Shown in pieces: positions 30,475 to 39,880 of a stretch of DNA of 41,003 bases. Every line of letters starts with the position of its first letter. Positions within the stretch are counted from its first letter, which is position 1. A program made the position numbers and the translations under genes. Source of the stretch: Mycobacterium sp. E183 (GTDB taxonomy: Bacteria > Actinomycetota > Actinomycetes > Mycobacteriales > Mycobacteriaceae); assembly GCF_001667735.1 (NCBI RefSeq), contig NZ_LZJN01000005.1, positions 1 through 41,003 on the forward strand. Reading direction: 5' to 3'. A model generated the notes under the pieces. It was not told the origin of the DNA. It ran no database searches and was given only the letters and a program-made list of their open reading frames with translations.

Positions 30475-30482
30475 AGCTTTCC

Positions 30483-31841
30483 ATGAGCGATGCCACCAGC
30501 AACGACGACACCGATCCGACCGCCGGCTGGTCGTTTGAGACCAGGCAGGTGCACGCCGGCCAGCACCCGGACCCGGCCACCAACGCCCGCGCCCTGCCGA
30601 TCTACCAGACCACCTCGTACACGTTCGACGACACCACCCATGCCGCCGCCCTGTTCGGGCTCGAGGTGCCGGGCAACATCTACACCCGGATCGGCAACCC
30701 GACGACCGACGTCGTCGAGCAGCGCATCGCCGCCCTCGAGGGTGGCGTGGCCGCGCTCTTCCTGAGCTCCGGGCAGGCCGCGGAGACCTTCGCGATCCTG
30801 AACCTCGCGTGTGCCGGAGATCACATCGTCTCCAGCCCGCGGCTCTACGGCGGCACGTACAACCTGTTCCACTACTCGCTGGCCAAGCTCGGCATCGAGG
30901 TCAGCTTCGTCGACGACCCGGACGATCTGGACTCCTGGCAGGCCGCGGTGCGGCCCAACACCAAGGCGTTCTTCGGCGAGACGATCTCCAACCCGCAGAT
31001 CGACCTGCTGGACATTCCCGGGGTGGCCGGGGTCGCCCACTCCAACGGAATACCGCTGGTCGTCGACAACACCATCGCCACGCCCTACCTGATCCAGCCG
31101 TTCGCCCACGGCGCTGACATCGTCGTGCACTCGGCCACCAAGTACCTCGGCGGGCACGGCTCGGCCATCGCCGGCGTCATCGTCGACGGCGGCACCTTCG
31201 ACTGGACGCAGGGCCGCTTCCCCGGCTTCACCACGCCCGACCCGAGCTACCACGGCGTGGTGTTCGCCGAGCTCGGGCCGCCGGCGTACGCGCTCAAGGC
31301 GCGGGTGCAGCTACTGCGCGACCTCGGGTCGGCCGCCTCGCCGTTCAACGCGTTCCTGGTCGCCCAGGGCATCGAGACCCTGAGCCTGCGCGTCGAGCGG
31401 CATGTCGCCAACGCGCAGCGGGTCGCCGAATTCCTCGAGGGTCACGACGGCGTGCTGTCGGTGAACTACGCGGGCCTGCCCAGCTCGCCGTGGCACGAGC
31501 GGGCGAAGAAGCTGGCGCCCAAGGGAACCGGCGCCGTGCTGGCCTTCGAGCTGGCCGGTGGCGTCGAGGCCGGCAAGGCGTTCGTCAACGCGCTGAAGCT
31601 GCACAGCCACGTCGCCAACATCGGCGACGTGCGCTCGCTGGTGATCCACCCGGCGTCCACCACGCATGCCCAGCTGAGCCCGGCCGAGCAGCTGGCCACC
31701 GGCGTCACGCCGGGGCTGGTGCGGCTGGCCGTCGGGATCGAGGGCATCGACGACATCCTGGCCGACCTGGAACTCGGTTTCGCCGCCGCGCGTAAGTACG
31801 GTGCCGAGGCGTCCGACCCGCAAGCCGTGGCGGCGTTCTAG
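30483..31841 (+). CDS. metY: O-acetylhomoserine sulfhydrylase
   Basis: This PLP enzyme condenses O-acetylhomoserine with sulfide to give homocysteine, the direct sulfhydrylation route to methionine. The 452-residue Cys/Met metabolism family protein has the Schiff-base K220 in [11 protein letters not shown], the phosphate-binding [10 protein letters not shown] and the Tyr/Arg motif YTRIGNPT. It is the counterpart of Rv3340, which has also been labelled metC or metZ. It is the first gene of metY-metX-methyltransferase and lies under the SAM-IV riboswitch; AGGGGA 8 nt before the ATG is the site under control. Confidence 0.94.
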   Translation: MSDATSNDDTDPTAGWSFETRQVHAGQHPDPATNARALPIYQTTSYTFDDTTHAAALFGLEVPGNIYTRIGNPTTDVVEQRIAALEGGVAALFLSSGQAAETFAILNLACAGDHIVSSPRLYGGTYNLFHYSLAKLGIEVSFVDDPDDLDSWQAAVRPNTKAFFGETISNPQIDLLDIPGVAGVAHSNGIPLVVDNTIATPYLIQPFAHGADIVVHSATKYLGGHGSAIAGVIVDGGTFDWTQGRFPGFTTPDPSYHGVVFAELGPPAYALKARVQLLRDLGSAASPFNAFLVAQGIETLSLRVERHVANAQRVAEFLEGHDGVLSVNYAGLPSSPWHERAKKLAPKGTGAVLAFELAGGVEAGKAFVNALKLHSHVANIGDVRSLVIHPASTTHAQLSPAEQLATGVTPGLVRLAVGIEGIDDILADLELGFAAARKYGAEASDPQAVAAF

Positions 31842-31852
31842 GGAGCCCGGGC

Positions 31853-32971
31853 ATGACGATCTCCGACGTTCCGACCCAGGCGCTGCCCGCCGAAGGCGAG
31901 ATCGGCCTGGTGCACATCGGCTCGCTGACCACCGAGAGTGGCGCGGTGATCGACGACGTGTGCATCGCCGTCCAGCGCTGGGGTCAGCTGTCGCCGAGTC
32001 GTGACAACGTGGTGGTGGTGCTGCATGCGCTGACCGGTGACTCGCACATCACCGGCCCCGCCGGACCGGGTCATCCCACGGGCGGCTGGTGGGAAGGGGT
32101 GGCCGGGCCGGGCGCGCCGATCGACACCGACCGCTGGTGCGCCGTGGCCACCAACGTGCTGGGCGGTTGCCGCGGCTCCACCGGGCCCAGCTCGCTGGCC
32201 CGCGACGGAAAGCCCTGGGGCTCAAGGTTTCCGATGGTCTCGGTCCGCGACCAGGTGGAGGCCGACATCGCCGCACTGGCCGCGCTGGGAATCAACGAGG
32301 TCGCCGCCGTTGTTGGTGGTTCCATGGGCGGCGCACGGGCATTGGAGTGGATGGTCGGTCACCCGAGCCGGGTGCGGGCCGGGCTGCTGCTGGCCGTCGG
32401 CGCGCGGGCGACCGCGGACCAGATCGGCACCCAGACCACACAGATCGCGGCCATCAAGGCCGACCCGAACTGGCAGGGCGGCGACTACCACGACACCGGC
32501 CGCACCCCGGACACCGGCCTGACCATCGCCCGCCGCTTCGCCCACCTGACCTACCGCGGGGAAACGGAGCTCGACACCCGGTTCGGCAACGACAAGCAGG
32601 GTGGCGAGGACAGCCGCTACGCCGTGCAGAGCTACCTCGAACACCAGGGCGACAAGCTGTTGGCCCGCTTTGACGCGGGCAGCTATGTGACCCTGACCGA
32701 GGCGCTGAACAGCCACGACGTCGGCCGCGGTCGCGGCGGGGTGCGCAAGGCCCTGACCGGTTGCCCGGTGCCCGCCGTGGTTGGCGGCATCACCTCCGAC
32801 CGGCTCTACCCGCTGCGGTTGCAGGAGGAGCTCGCCGAGCTGCTGCCGGGCTGCGGCGGCCTGGAAGTTGTCGAGTCGATCTGCGGGCACGACGGCTTCC
32901 TGGTGGAATCCGAGGCGGTCGGGGAACTTATTCGCAAGACGCTCGATCTCGCCGCCAACGAAGGCACGTGA
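31853..32971 (+). CDS. metX: Homoserine O-acetyltransferase
   Basis: MetX acetylates homoserine with acetyl-CoA, making the substrate for MetY. The 372-residue alpha/beta-hydrolase-fold protein has the nucleophile elbow GGSMGG (S157), catalytic Asp in TSDRLYP and His in CGHDGF near the C-terminus, and the signature [12 protein letters not shown]. It matches Rv3341. ATG at 31853 has AGGGAG about 8 nt upstream, 11 nt after the metY stop. Its stop overlaps the GTG of the methyltransferase (GTGA). It is controlled with metY by the SAM-IV riboswitch. Confidence 0.96.
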   Translation: MTISDVPTQALPAEGEIGLVHIGSLTTESGAVIDDVCIAVQRWGQLSPSRDNVVVVLHALTGDSHITGPAGPGHPTGGWWEGVAGPGAPIDTDRWCAVATNVLGGCRGSTGPSSLARDGKPWGSRFPMVSVRDQVEADIAALAALGINEVAAVVGGSMGGARALEWMVGHPSRVRAGLLLAVGARATADQIGTQTTQIAAIKADPNWQGGDYHDTGRTPDTGLTIARRFAHLTYRGETELDTRFGNDKQGGEDSRYAVQSYLEHQGDKLLARFDAGSYVTLTEALNSHDVGRGRGGVRKALTGCPVPAVVGGITSDRLYPLRLQEELAELLPGCGGLEVVESICGHDGFLVESEAVGELIRKTLDLAANEGT

Positions 32972-33711
32972 CGGCGGTGACCCGTTCTCGCCACGACCGC
33001 TCCCTGTCGTTCGGTTCCGCGGCGGCGGCCTATGAGCGGGGACGCCCGTCCTACCCGCCGGAGGCCATCGACTGGCTGCTGCCGCGCGGCGCGCGCCAGG
33101 TGCTCGACCTCGGCGCGGGCACCGGCAAGCTGACCACCCGGCTGGTGGAACGCGGGCTGGACGTTGTGGCCGTCGACCCGATTCCCGACATGCTGGAGGT
33201 GTTGCGCACCTCGCTGCCGGAGACCCGCGCGCTCCTGGGCACCGCGGAAGGGATTCCCTTGCCGGACAACAGCGTTGACGTCGTACTGGTCGCGCAGGCG
33301 TGGCACTGGGTGGATCCCGAGCGCGCCATCCCCGAGGTGGCCCGCGTACTGCGGCCCGGCGGGCGGCTGGGCCTGGTGTGGAATACCCGCGACGAGCGGC
33401 TGGGCTGGGTGCGGGAGCTGGGCGAGATCATCGGTTCCGACGGCGACCGCGGCCGCTTCGACGTCACGCTGTCCGAATCGTTCACCGAGCCGGAGCGCCA
33501 CCAGGTCGAGTGGACGAATTACCTTACGCCGCAAGCGCTGATCGACTTGGTCGCGTCGCGCAGCTACTGCATCACCTCGCCGACCGAGGTACGCACCAGG
33601 ACGCTGGACCAGGTGCGTGAGTTGCTGGCCACCCATCCGGCGCTGGCGAATTCGACGGGGCTGGCGCTCCCCTACGTCACCGAGTGCATCCGCGCGACGC
33701 TGACCGAGTGA
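32968..33711 (+). CDS. Class I SAM-dependent methyltransferase
   Basis: The 247-residue Rossmann methyltransferase has motif [11 protein letters not shown] at 47-56, an acidic end of strand 2 ([10 protein letters not shown]), and motif [22 protein letters not shown], typical of the methyltransferase 11 / UbiE-like group. It matches Rv3342. It starts with GTG at 32968, overlapping the metX stop by 4 nt, so it belongs to the methionine operon and likely responds to SAM too. Its substrate is unknown; the link may be SAM use itself. The stop codon abuts, without any spacer, the stop of the convergent HNH gene. Confidence 0.9.
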   Translation: MTAVTRSRHDRSLSFGSAAAAYERGRPSYPPEAIDWLLPRGARQVLDLGAGTGKLTTRLVERGLDVVAVDPIPDMLEVLRTSLPETRALLGTAEGIPLPDNSVDVVLVAQAWHWVDPERAIPEVARVLRPGGRLGLVWNTRDERLGWVRELGEIIGSDGDRGRFDVTLSESFTEPERHQVEWTNYLTPQALIDLVASRSYCITSPTEVRTRTLDQVRELLATHPALANSTGLALPYVTECIRATLTE

Positions 33712-35079
33712 CTATGCCGCGTCGTCATCGTCGTCGTCGTGGAGAAGTTTTTCGGGGTGGTGGAAGGTGTTGGTGCGGGGTTGGCCGCGGTCCAGGTGTG
33801 GGGGTGGGATCCAGACGGTGTCGCCTTTGGTGTTTGTGCGGGTGGTCCAGCCGCCGGGTTTGAGCAGGCGGTGATGGGGTCCGCAGGCGAAGGTGAGGTT
33901 GTCGATGTCGGTGCGGCCGCATTGGGCGTAGTCGGTGACGTGGTGGACCTCGGAGAGGTAGCCGGGCACGGTGCAGCCCGGCGCCGAACACCCGCGGTCT
34001 TTCGCGTACAACACGATGCGTTGCCCCGGGGAGGCCAGCCGCTTGCTGTGATAGAGGGCCACGGGTTTGGCGTGATCGAAGACGGCCAGATAATGGTGGG
34101 CGTGGCGGGCCAGGCGGATCACGTCGCTGATCGGTAACCGGGTGCCACCACCGGTGCGGCCGTGACCGGCGGCGGCCTGCAGGTCGGCCAGGGCGGTGGT
34201 GATGATGATGGAGGCCGGTAACCCGTTGTGGCGGCCGAGTTCTCCCGAGGCCAGGAGCGCGCGGTTGGCCGCCAGCAGTGCGTCGTGGTTGCGTTGGGCC
34301 ACCGAGCGGGCGTCGCGGTCGATGGCCTCCTGGCTCGGGGCCCCGTCCACACACGGGGTGTCCTCGAGTGGGTTGCACATGCCGGGCGCGGCGAGTTTGG
34401 CCAGCACCGCCTCGAGGGTGGCGCGGGCCTCGGGGGTGAGCAGGGCGCGCAGCTCGGACATGCCATCCGCGGCTTGCTTGCCCAACACCAGGCCGCGGCG
34501 CCGCGCCCGGTCCTCGTCGCGGTAGGTGCCGTCGGGGTTGAGGCAATCGGCGACGTGATCGGCGAGCGCGGCCAATTGTTCGGGCCGGTACTGCGTTCCG
34601 TGCGTGGCCAGGTCGGCCTCGACCGCGGCGCGGGTGGCGGCATCGACCCAGCCGGGCAGGTGGTGAAAGAACTTCCGGATGACCGCCACCTGCCCGCCGC
34701 CCAGTTTTCCGGCGCGTTGGGCGGCCGCGGTGGCCGGCAGAATCGGCTCCAGCGGTTCGCCGGTCAGCCCGCGCCGCGGGCCCAGATCCACCGCTTCCTT
34801 GACCCGGTGTGAAGCCTCCGCGCGGCTGACCAACGTCGCCTCGGCGATCGCATGCGCCAAGGTGCCGCCCAACTCTTCGGGGGTGGCCTGATGGGCCAGG
34901 GAGTTGATCACCGGGTGTTCGAGTGCGGGCAGTTGGCGGCGCGCCTGCTCGCAGCGTTCCAGCATCGCCAGCTGCTGCCGCACCGTCATCGCGTCCACCG
35001 GCAGCGCGCGGGCGCGGGCCAAAACTGCATCCAGGTCATCGAACACCGCCTCGGCGTCGGGATGACCATCTGGACTCAT
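33712..35079 (-). CDS. 13E12-repeat family protein, DUF222 plus HNH endonuclease domain
   Basis: This 455-residue protein is a member of the multi-copy REP13E12/DUF222 family common in mycobacteria. A helical DUF222 domain (about 10-330) precedes a C-terminal HNH nuclease domain (about 345-410) with zinc-type residues C364, C369, C399 and H402, and the active-site HH379-380 and N394. All residues are present, so it may be active. The extreme C-terminus is HDDDDDDAA, encoded by a short GTC trinucleotide run (33721-33740 on the plus strand). Such genes recur in genomes and one copy serves as the phage phiRv1 attachment site in M. tuberculosis. The cellular role is unknown. Confidence 0.9.
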   Translation of the reverse strand: MSPDGHPDAEAVFDDLDAVLARARALPVDAMTVRQQLAMLERCEQARRQLPALEHPVINSLAHQATPEELGGTLAHAIAEATLVSRAEASHRVKEAVDLGPRRGLTGEPLEPILPATAAAQRAGKLGGGQVAVIRKFFHHLPGWVDAATRAAVEADLATHGTQYRPEQLAALADHVADCLNPDGTYRDEDRARRRGLVLGKQAADGMSELRALLTPEARATLEAVLAKLAAPGMCNPLEDTPCVDGAPSQEAIDRDARSVAQRNHDALLAANRALLASGELGRHNGLPASIIITTALADLQAAAGHGRTGGGTRLPISDVIRLARHAHHYLAVFDHAKPVALYHSKRLASPGQRIVLYAKDRGCSAPGCTVPGYLSEVHHVTDYAQCGRTDIDNLTFACGPHHRLLKPGGWTTRTNTKGDTVWIPPPHLDRGQPRTNTFHHPEKLLHDDDDDDAA

Positions 35080-35200
35080 ACCGCCAAACTAGCCACCCCC
35101 ACCGACAAAAACGGCCCCAAAAATCGCCATGGATGCACACTCGCGCAACTTAGTTCGAATTCTTGCGGCCAGCGTCGCCTCGGCGCCGGCCGCCCCGGGG

Positions 35201-37192
35201 TCAGTCGCCCACGAGACTCGATATCGGGGTCACCACTACCGCCTCGTCGGCGTCAAAACCGTTGGGCGCGAGCCGTCCGATCCGCGACTCGATGTCGTAC
35301 GGGACGATGATGGCGGTCGCGCCCCGGACCCGGCTGACGGTGCGGGCCATCTTGTCCGCGGTGCGGTCGTGCAGCAGCCGGCCCAACAGGGGCGAGTACG
35401 TGCGGCGCGGCAACAGCACCGTCACCCTGGTGTCCGGGTGGTCCTTGAGCACCCGCAGCACCAATTCGTGTGCGGCCCGGCTCAAATGGCGATCGGGACA
35501 GTTGATCAACCACAGCGGGGTGTCGTGCTCGAAGCGATCCCACCGCTCGCGAAGCCGCACCGCGTGATCGACGTCGATGACGAAATGCACGGCGGTCAGC
35601 TCGTCGGCATGTAGGCCATATCCGAGGCGCACCGCCTCGATCTCGGCCAGATCGATCGTGTCCACGAAGACCAGTACCTGAAGTCGCGGATGCCGCGCCA
35701 GGTCGAGGTCCTCGGCGCGAGTCATCTCCAGCACGGAGGCCTCGTCGCGATATTTCCGGTTGAGCCTCGTCAAGGCCAGCACCAGGAGCGGGAAGATCAC
35801 GACGATCAGCCAGGCGCCCTCGGTGAACTTGGCCACCACGAAGATCCCCACCACGATCGTCGACATGACCCCCGCCGACAGGTTGACCGCCAGCTTGGCA
35901 CGCCAGCCCGGCTCGCGCCGGGTCAGATGATGCTTGGCCATGCCATAGCCGGCCATCGCGAACGCGGTGAAGACGCCGATCGCGAAGAAGGGCACCAGCG
36001 CACTCACCTTCGCCTCGGTGATGACGAGCAGGACCATGGCCAGCGCGGTCAGCACGAAGATGCCGTTGGAGAACACCAGGCGATGGCCGCGTTTCGTCAG
36101 TGGGCGGGGCAGGAAACGGTCCTCGGCGACGAAGCTGGCCAGCGCGGGGAAGCCGTTGAAGCTGGTGTTGCAACCCGTGAACAGGATCGCCGCGGTCGAC
36201 GCCTGAACTAGGAAGTACAGGACGTTGCCGATCACGCCGTGGCCGAAGACCGCCCGGGCTATCTCCGAAAGCATCGACGGGTATTCGTCGAGATAGGCCA
36301 CGGCGTGCGTGACGTGGGTCAGCCAGCCCACACCAATGAGCAAGAACCCGAGGATGCAGGCCATCCACGTCAGCACGCGACGCGCGTTGGGGCCCTGCGG
36401 CTTTTGGAAGACGTTGACGGTGTTGGACACCGCCTCGACGCCGGTCAACGAGGTGCCGCCGTTGGCGAACGCACGCAACAGAATCAGGACCGTCGCACCC
36501 ATCACCAAGCCGCCGCCCTGATGCACCGGCACCGCGCCGGCGATGTGCTGCGGATCGTATCGCGGTAACCCCCAGAACATTTCACGCACAAACCCGGTCA
36601 GGATCGTCACGGTGATCATCCCGACGAAGGCGTAGGTCGTCAATGCGAACGTGCGGCCCGACCGCCGCAGCCCGCGCAGGTTGGCCAGGCAGATCAGCAC
36701 GACCGCCGCCAACGTGATCTCCAGGTGATAGGGCCGCAGCGGGGGAATCGCCGACACCACCGCCACTGTCGCCGCCGCGGGCTGCACCGCCACGGTCACC
36801 ACGTAGTCGATCAGCAGCGCCGCCGCAGCAACCTGCGCCACCCGCGGACCGAAGTTCTCCCTCGCGACCGTGTAGGAACCGCCGGCCCGCGTGTAGGCCA
36901 TCACGACCTCCCGGTACGACGCGCACACCAGCGCGAGAATCACCAAGATGACACCGGTGATCGGGAGCACCAACGCGTACGCCGCCAGGCCGGCCGCCGG
37001 GAGCAGCTCGACCATGATCTGCTCGGTGCCGTACGCCGTCGATGAGATCGCGTCCGGCGAAAGCGCGCCGAGGGCAATGTGATTCGGCAGTCTCTCGCCG
37101 TCCAGCTGGTCGGTGGTCAACGGCTCCCCGAGGAAAAGCCGTTTGCACTTGTCGGTGAAGGAGAGCGGTATCTCGCCACTCGGTTGCGTCAC
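35201..37192 (-). CDS. KimA-like APC-superfamily potassium importer, copy 1
   Basis: The 663-residue protein has about twelve membrane helices (residues 40-475) and a cytoplasmic C-terminal domain of about 180 residues with a Rossmann-like pattern (LQVLVFVDTIDLAEIEAVR, TRVTVLLPRRTYSP). Conserved segments such as SPDAISSTAYGTEQI, the GGSYTVARENFG loop, RAFANGGTSLTGVEAVSN and CNTSFNGFPAL match the KimA (YdaO) family of proton-coupled potassium importers known from Bacillus; Rv2690c is related. GTG at 37192 has AAGGGA upstream; an ATG further out lies in copy 2. It follows copy 2 by 28 nt in one operon. Potassium as substrate is inferred from family and from the neighbouring channel gene. Confidence 0.82.
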   Translation of the reverse strand: MTQPSGEIPLSFTDKCKRLFLGEPLTTDQLDGERLPNHIALGALSPDAISSTAYGTEQIMVELLPAAGLAAYALVLPITGVILVILALVCASYREVVMAYTRAGGSYTVARENFGPRVAQVAAAALLIDYVVTVAVQPAAATVAVVSAIPPLRPYHLEITLAAVVLICLANLRGLRRSGRTFALTTYAFVGMITVTILTGFVREMFWGLPRYDPQHIAGAVPVHQGGGLVMGATVLILLRAFANGGTSLTGVEAVSNTVNVFQKPQGPNARRVLTWMACILGFLLIGVGWLTHVTHAVAYLDEYPSMLSEIARAVFGHGVIGNVLYFLVQASTAAILFTGCNTSFNGFPALASFVAEDRFLPRPLTKRGHRLVFSNGIFVLTALAMVLLVITEAKVSALVPFFAIGVFTAFAMAGYGMAKHHLTRREPGWRAKLAVNLSAGVMSTIVVGIFVVAKFTEGAWLIVVIFPLLVLALTRLNRKYRDEASVLEMTRAEDLDLARHPRLQVLVFVDTIDLAEIEAVRLGYGLHADELTAVHFVIDVDHAVRLRERWDRFEHDTPLWLINCPDRHLSRAAHELVLRVLKDHPDTRVTVLLPRRTYSPLLGRLLHDRTADKMARTVSRVRGATAIIVPYDIESRIGRLAPNGFDADEAVVVTPISSLVGD

Positions 37193-37220
37193 AACATCCC
37201 TTTCTCGAGACCGGATTGCC

Positions 37221-39182
37221 TCATCCCGCGCGGGTGACCTCGGCGATGCGGGACTCGATGTCATAAGGCACGATCTGCGCGGCCGCGCCCGGGATCCGGC
37301 TGACCGCCCGGGCGATCTTGTCCGCGGTGCGATCGTGCAACAGGCGGCCCACGAGCGGCGAGTAGGTCCGGCGCGGCAGCAGCACGGTCGCCTTGGTATC
37401 CGGATGCTCGTTGAGCACCCGCAGGACCAATTCATGGGCGGCCCGACTCAGGTGCCGATCCGGACAGTCGATCAGGCGCAGCGGGGTGTCGTGTTCGAAA
37501 ACCTCCCAGCGCCGCGACAACCGCGCTGCGTGATCCGAGTCGACCACGAAGTGCACGACGGTGAGCTCGTCGGCGTGAAGTCCGTTCGCGTATCGCATGG
37601 CCTCGACCTCCGCGAGGTCGACGGAATCCACGAAGACGAATACCCGGTGCCGCGTGTATCGGGAGAGGACCGGCTTTTCCGTGCGCGACATCTCCAGCAC
37701 GGACGCCTCCACGCGGTACTGCCGGTTGAGTCGCATCAACCCCAACACCAGTAGCGGGAATACGACGACGATGAGCCACGCGCCCTCGGTGAACTTGGCC
37801 ACCGCGAAGATGCCCACCACGATCGTCGACAGGATCCCGGCCGACAGGTTGACCGCCGCCTTGCGCCGCCAGCCCGGGCCGCGCTCGGACAGATAGTGTT
37901 TGGTCATGCCGTAGCCGGCCATCGAGAAGCCGGTGAACACACCGATCGCGTAGAACGGCACCAATGCGTCAACCGAGCCGCCGGTGATGAGCAGCAGCGC
38001 GACCGACAGCGCGGTCAGGGCGATGATGCCGTTGGAGAAGACCAGTCGATGGCCGCGCTTCATCAACGGGCGGGGCAAAAAGCGGTCTCCCGCAACGAAA
38101 TTGGCCAGCGCGGGGAAGCCGTTGAAGCTGGTGTTACCACCGGTGTAGAGGATGGCCGCGGTCGACGCCTGCACCAGGATGTACAAGACGTTGCCGACTG
38201 CTCCGTGGCCGAAGACCGCCCGGGCGATCTCGGACAGCATCGACGGGTATCCGTCGGAGTACGGGACGGCGTGGGTCACATGTGTCAGCCAGGCCACTCC
38301 CGCCAGCAGGAACGCGAGAATGCAGGCCATGATCGTCATCACCCGGCGGGCGTTGATGCCCTCCGGCTTGCGGAAGGTGGTGACCGTATTCGAGATGGCT
38401 TCCACCCCGGTCAGTGACGAGCCGCCGTTGGCAAACGCACGCAACACGATCAACAGCGTCGCGCCCATCACCAGGCCGCTGCCCTGGTGGACGGGCACCG
38501 CTCCGGCGATGTGCTGGGGATCGTAGACCGGCAGGTTGCCGATCAGTTCACGAATGACGCCGACCACGATGGTCAGCGAGACCATGGCCACAAAGGCGTA
38601 GGTGGGCAACGCGAAACGCGCGCCGGCTTCCCGCAACCCGCGCAGGTTGGCAAAGCACATCAACAGCACCATGCCGACCGTGATCTCGAGGCTGTAGGGG
38701 CCAAGGACCGGTAGCGCCGAGGCCACCGCCACCGTGCCCGCCGCGCATTGCACCGCGACGGTGACGACGTAGTCAATCAGCAGGGCGGCCGCGGCGACCT
38801 GCGCCACCCGGGGACCGAAGTTCTCTCGCGCAACGACGTAGGACCCACCGGACCGCGTATAGACCATCACCACCTGGCGGTAGGACGCGGCGACCAGCAC
38901 CAGGATCAAGAGAATGACCCCGGTGATGGGAAGCAACAGGGCGAACGCGGCCATCCCCGCCGCCGGCAGCAGCTCGATCATGATCTGCTCGGAGCCGTAG
39001 GCGGTCGATGAGATCGCGTCGGGTGAGAGCACGCCGAGCGCGACCGGGTTGGACAACTTCTCGTGCTCGAGCTGCGAGTTGATCAGGGGTTTACCGAGCA
39101 AGCCTCGTTTGCAGACGTCGGAGAACGACGACGACCATGCCTTGTGATCAACGGTCCGTCGCTCAGCCAAAGGTGTTGCCAC
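37221..39182 (-). CDS. KimA-like APC-superfamily potassium importer, copy 2
   Basis: This 653-residue paralogue of the gene downstream is very similar over its whole length, including SPDAISSTAYGSEQI, GGSYVVARENFG, RAFANGGSSLTGVEAISN, GNTSFNGFPAL and the C-terminal domain ending in IVPYDIESRI. It lacks the extra 20-residue tail of copy 1. I prefer GTG 39182, with GGAAGG (39193-39198 on the minus strand) about 10 nt upstream; ATG 39212 would add ten residues. A possible promoter is GCGACA (39266-39271) with TACTCT (39243-39248), 17 nt apart. It is divergent from the RCK-channel gene across about 700 nt. Tandem copies may differ in affinity or regulation. Confidence 0.82.
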   Translation of the reverse strand: MATPLAERRTVDHKAWSSSFSDVCKRGLLGKPLINSQLEHEKLSNPVALGVLSPDAISSTAYGSEQIMIELLPAAGMAAFALLLPITGVILLILVLVAASYRQVVMVYTRSGGSYVVARENFGPRVAQVAAAALLIDYVVTVAVQCAAGTVAVASALPVLGPYSLEITVGMVLLMCFANLRGLREAGARFALPTYAFVAMVSLTIVVGVIRELIGNLPVYDPQHIAGAVPVHQGSGLVMGATLLIVLRAFANGGSSLTGVEAISNTVTTFRKPEGINARRVMTIMACILAFLLAGVAWLTHVTHAVPYSDGYPSMLSEIARAVFGHGAVGNVLYILVQASTAAILYTGGNTSFNGFPALANFVAGDRFLPRPLMKRGHRLVFSNGIIALTALSVALLLITGGSVDALVPFYAIGVFTGFSMAGYGMTKHYLSERGPGWRRKAAVNLSAGILSTIVVGIFAVAKFTEGAWLIVVVFPLLVLGLMRLNRQYRVEASVLEMSRTEKPVLSRYTRHRVFVFVDSVDLAEVEAMRYANGLHADELTVVHFVVDSDHAARLSRRWEVFEHDTPLRLIDCPDRHLSRAAHELVLRVLNEHPDTKATVLLPRRTYSPLVGRLLHDRTADKIARAVSRIPGAAAQIVPYDIESRIAEVTRAG

Positions 39183-39880
39183 AGGCGATATTCCTTCCCC
39201 CAAGCATGACATTTGCCCCCTTCGATCCGGGAACCCGCCGAAAGAGTATCTGCCACAATTGTTTTTGTCGCCCTACCGTCCGCGACCTAGAAGAACAAAC
39301 ACAGGAGATTGGCAGAATAATTGCCAGGACACTCCCAGCGGGGTGACCTGGATGTAACAAACAAGCGCCAATCGGTAATGCAGATGCCTTTCTCTGGCAC
39401 CCGGGACGGCTCGAAAAGTCCGACGCGAAACCCGTTGTGATGTATGGCACTTGGTAGCCGACACCCAGCCCGCCGCGCCGAGGAGCCGATGACCAGCATC
39501 ACCACAGGAACGTCAAAGGTGTTGTACAGCAAATCTTCTAACACGGCTGACCGCCACCACTAATATAGCAATTCACACAAGTCATGGTTGTATTAATTGA
39601 GTTCTGTTGCGCTCCAGCGCAATCGGAGGGCGTATTTGTACGCTCCGGGCCTCTGCTCTTGCACGGTGGATGCGTTCAGTCTCACCGCACTCCAAATCTG
39701 TCTGTTAGCATCGAATTAGATCTCCATTTCCTTGGAGTAGCGCGTGACACCCGCCTAAGCGAAATAAGTGCTTGTGCCACATGGGTTTCGCGTCTCTGCA
39801 CCACCGGACGCATGGAGAAAACCAATCCAGGTCGACGTTCACCGGAGGGTAGTAATTGTTTCGCGGAGGGATAGGACCTC
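39183..39880. other. Long AT-richer intergenic region between potassium genes
   Basis: About 700 nt without a convincing gene, visibly richer in A+T than the rest of the window, especially 39530-39760. On the minus strand a SigA-like promoter for the KimA-like pair is seen (GCGACA 39266-39271, TACTCT 39243-39248, spacer 17). A hairpin-like inverted repeat lies at 39624-39646 around TTTG. GGAGGG at about 39865 is the probable ribosome site of the RCK-channel gene. Room and position would suit a long regulated leader in either direction, but I recognise no known riboswitch. Short open frames of 24 and 85 codons here look accidental. Confidence 0.5.

Noticed and set aside
39287..39544. 85-codon minus-strand frame in the potassium intergenic region
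   Set aside because: No ribosome site, no recognisable domain, Arg/Cys-rich middle part; most likely accidental in AT-richer DNA.
39489..39563. 24-codon plus-strand frame with GAGGAG upstream
   Set aside because: The ribosome site looks good but the peptide is short, polar and unlike any leader I know. Without conservation data it cannot be called a gene.
39183..39880. c-di-AMP (ydaO) riboswitch
   Set aside because: Expected from the KimA-like genes, but I could not find the conserved ydaO core blocks on either strand by eye.
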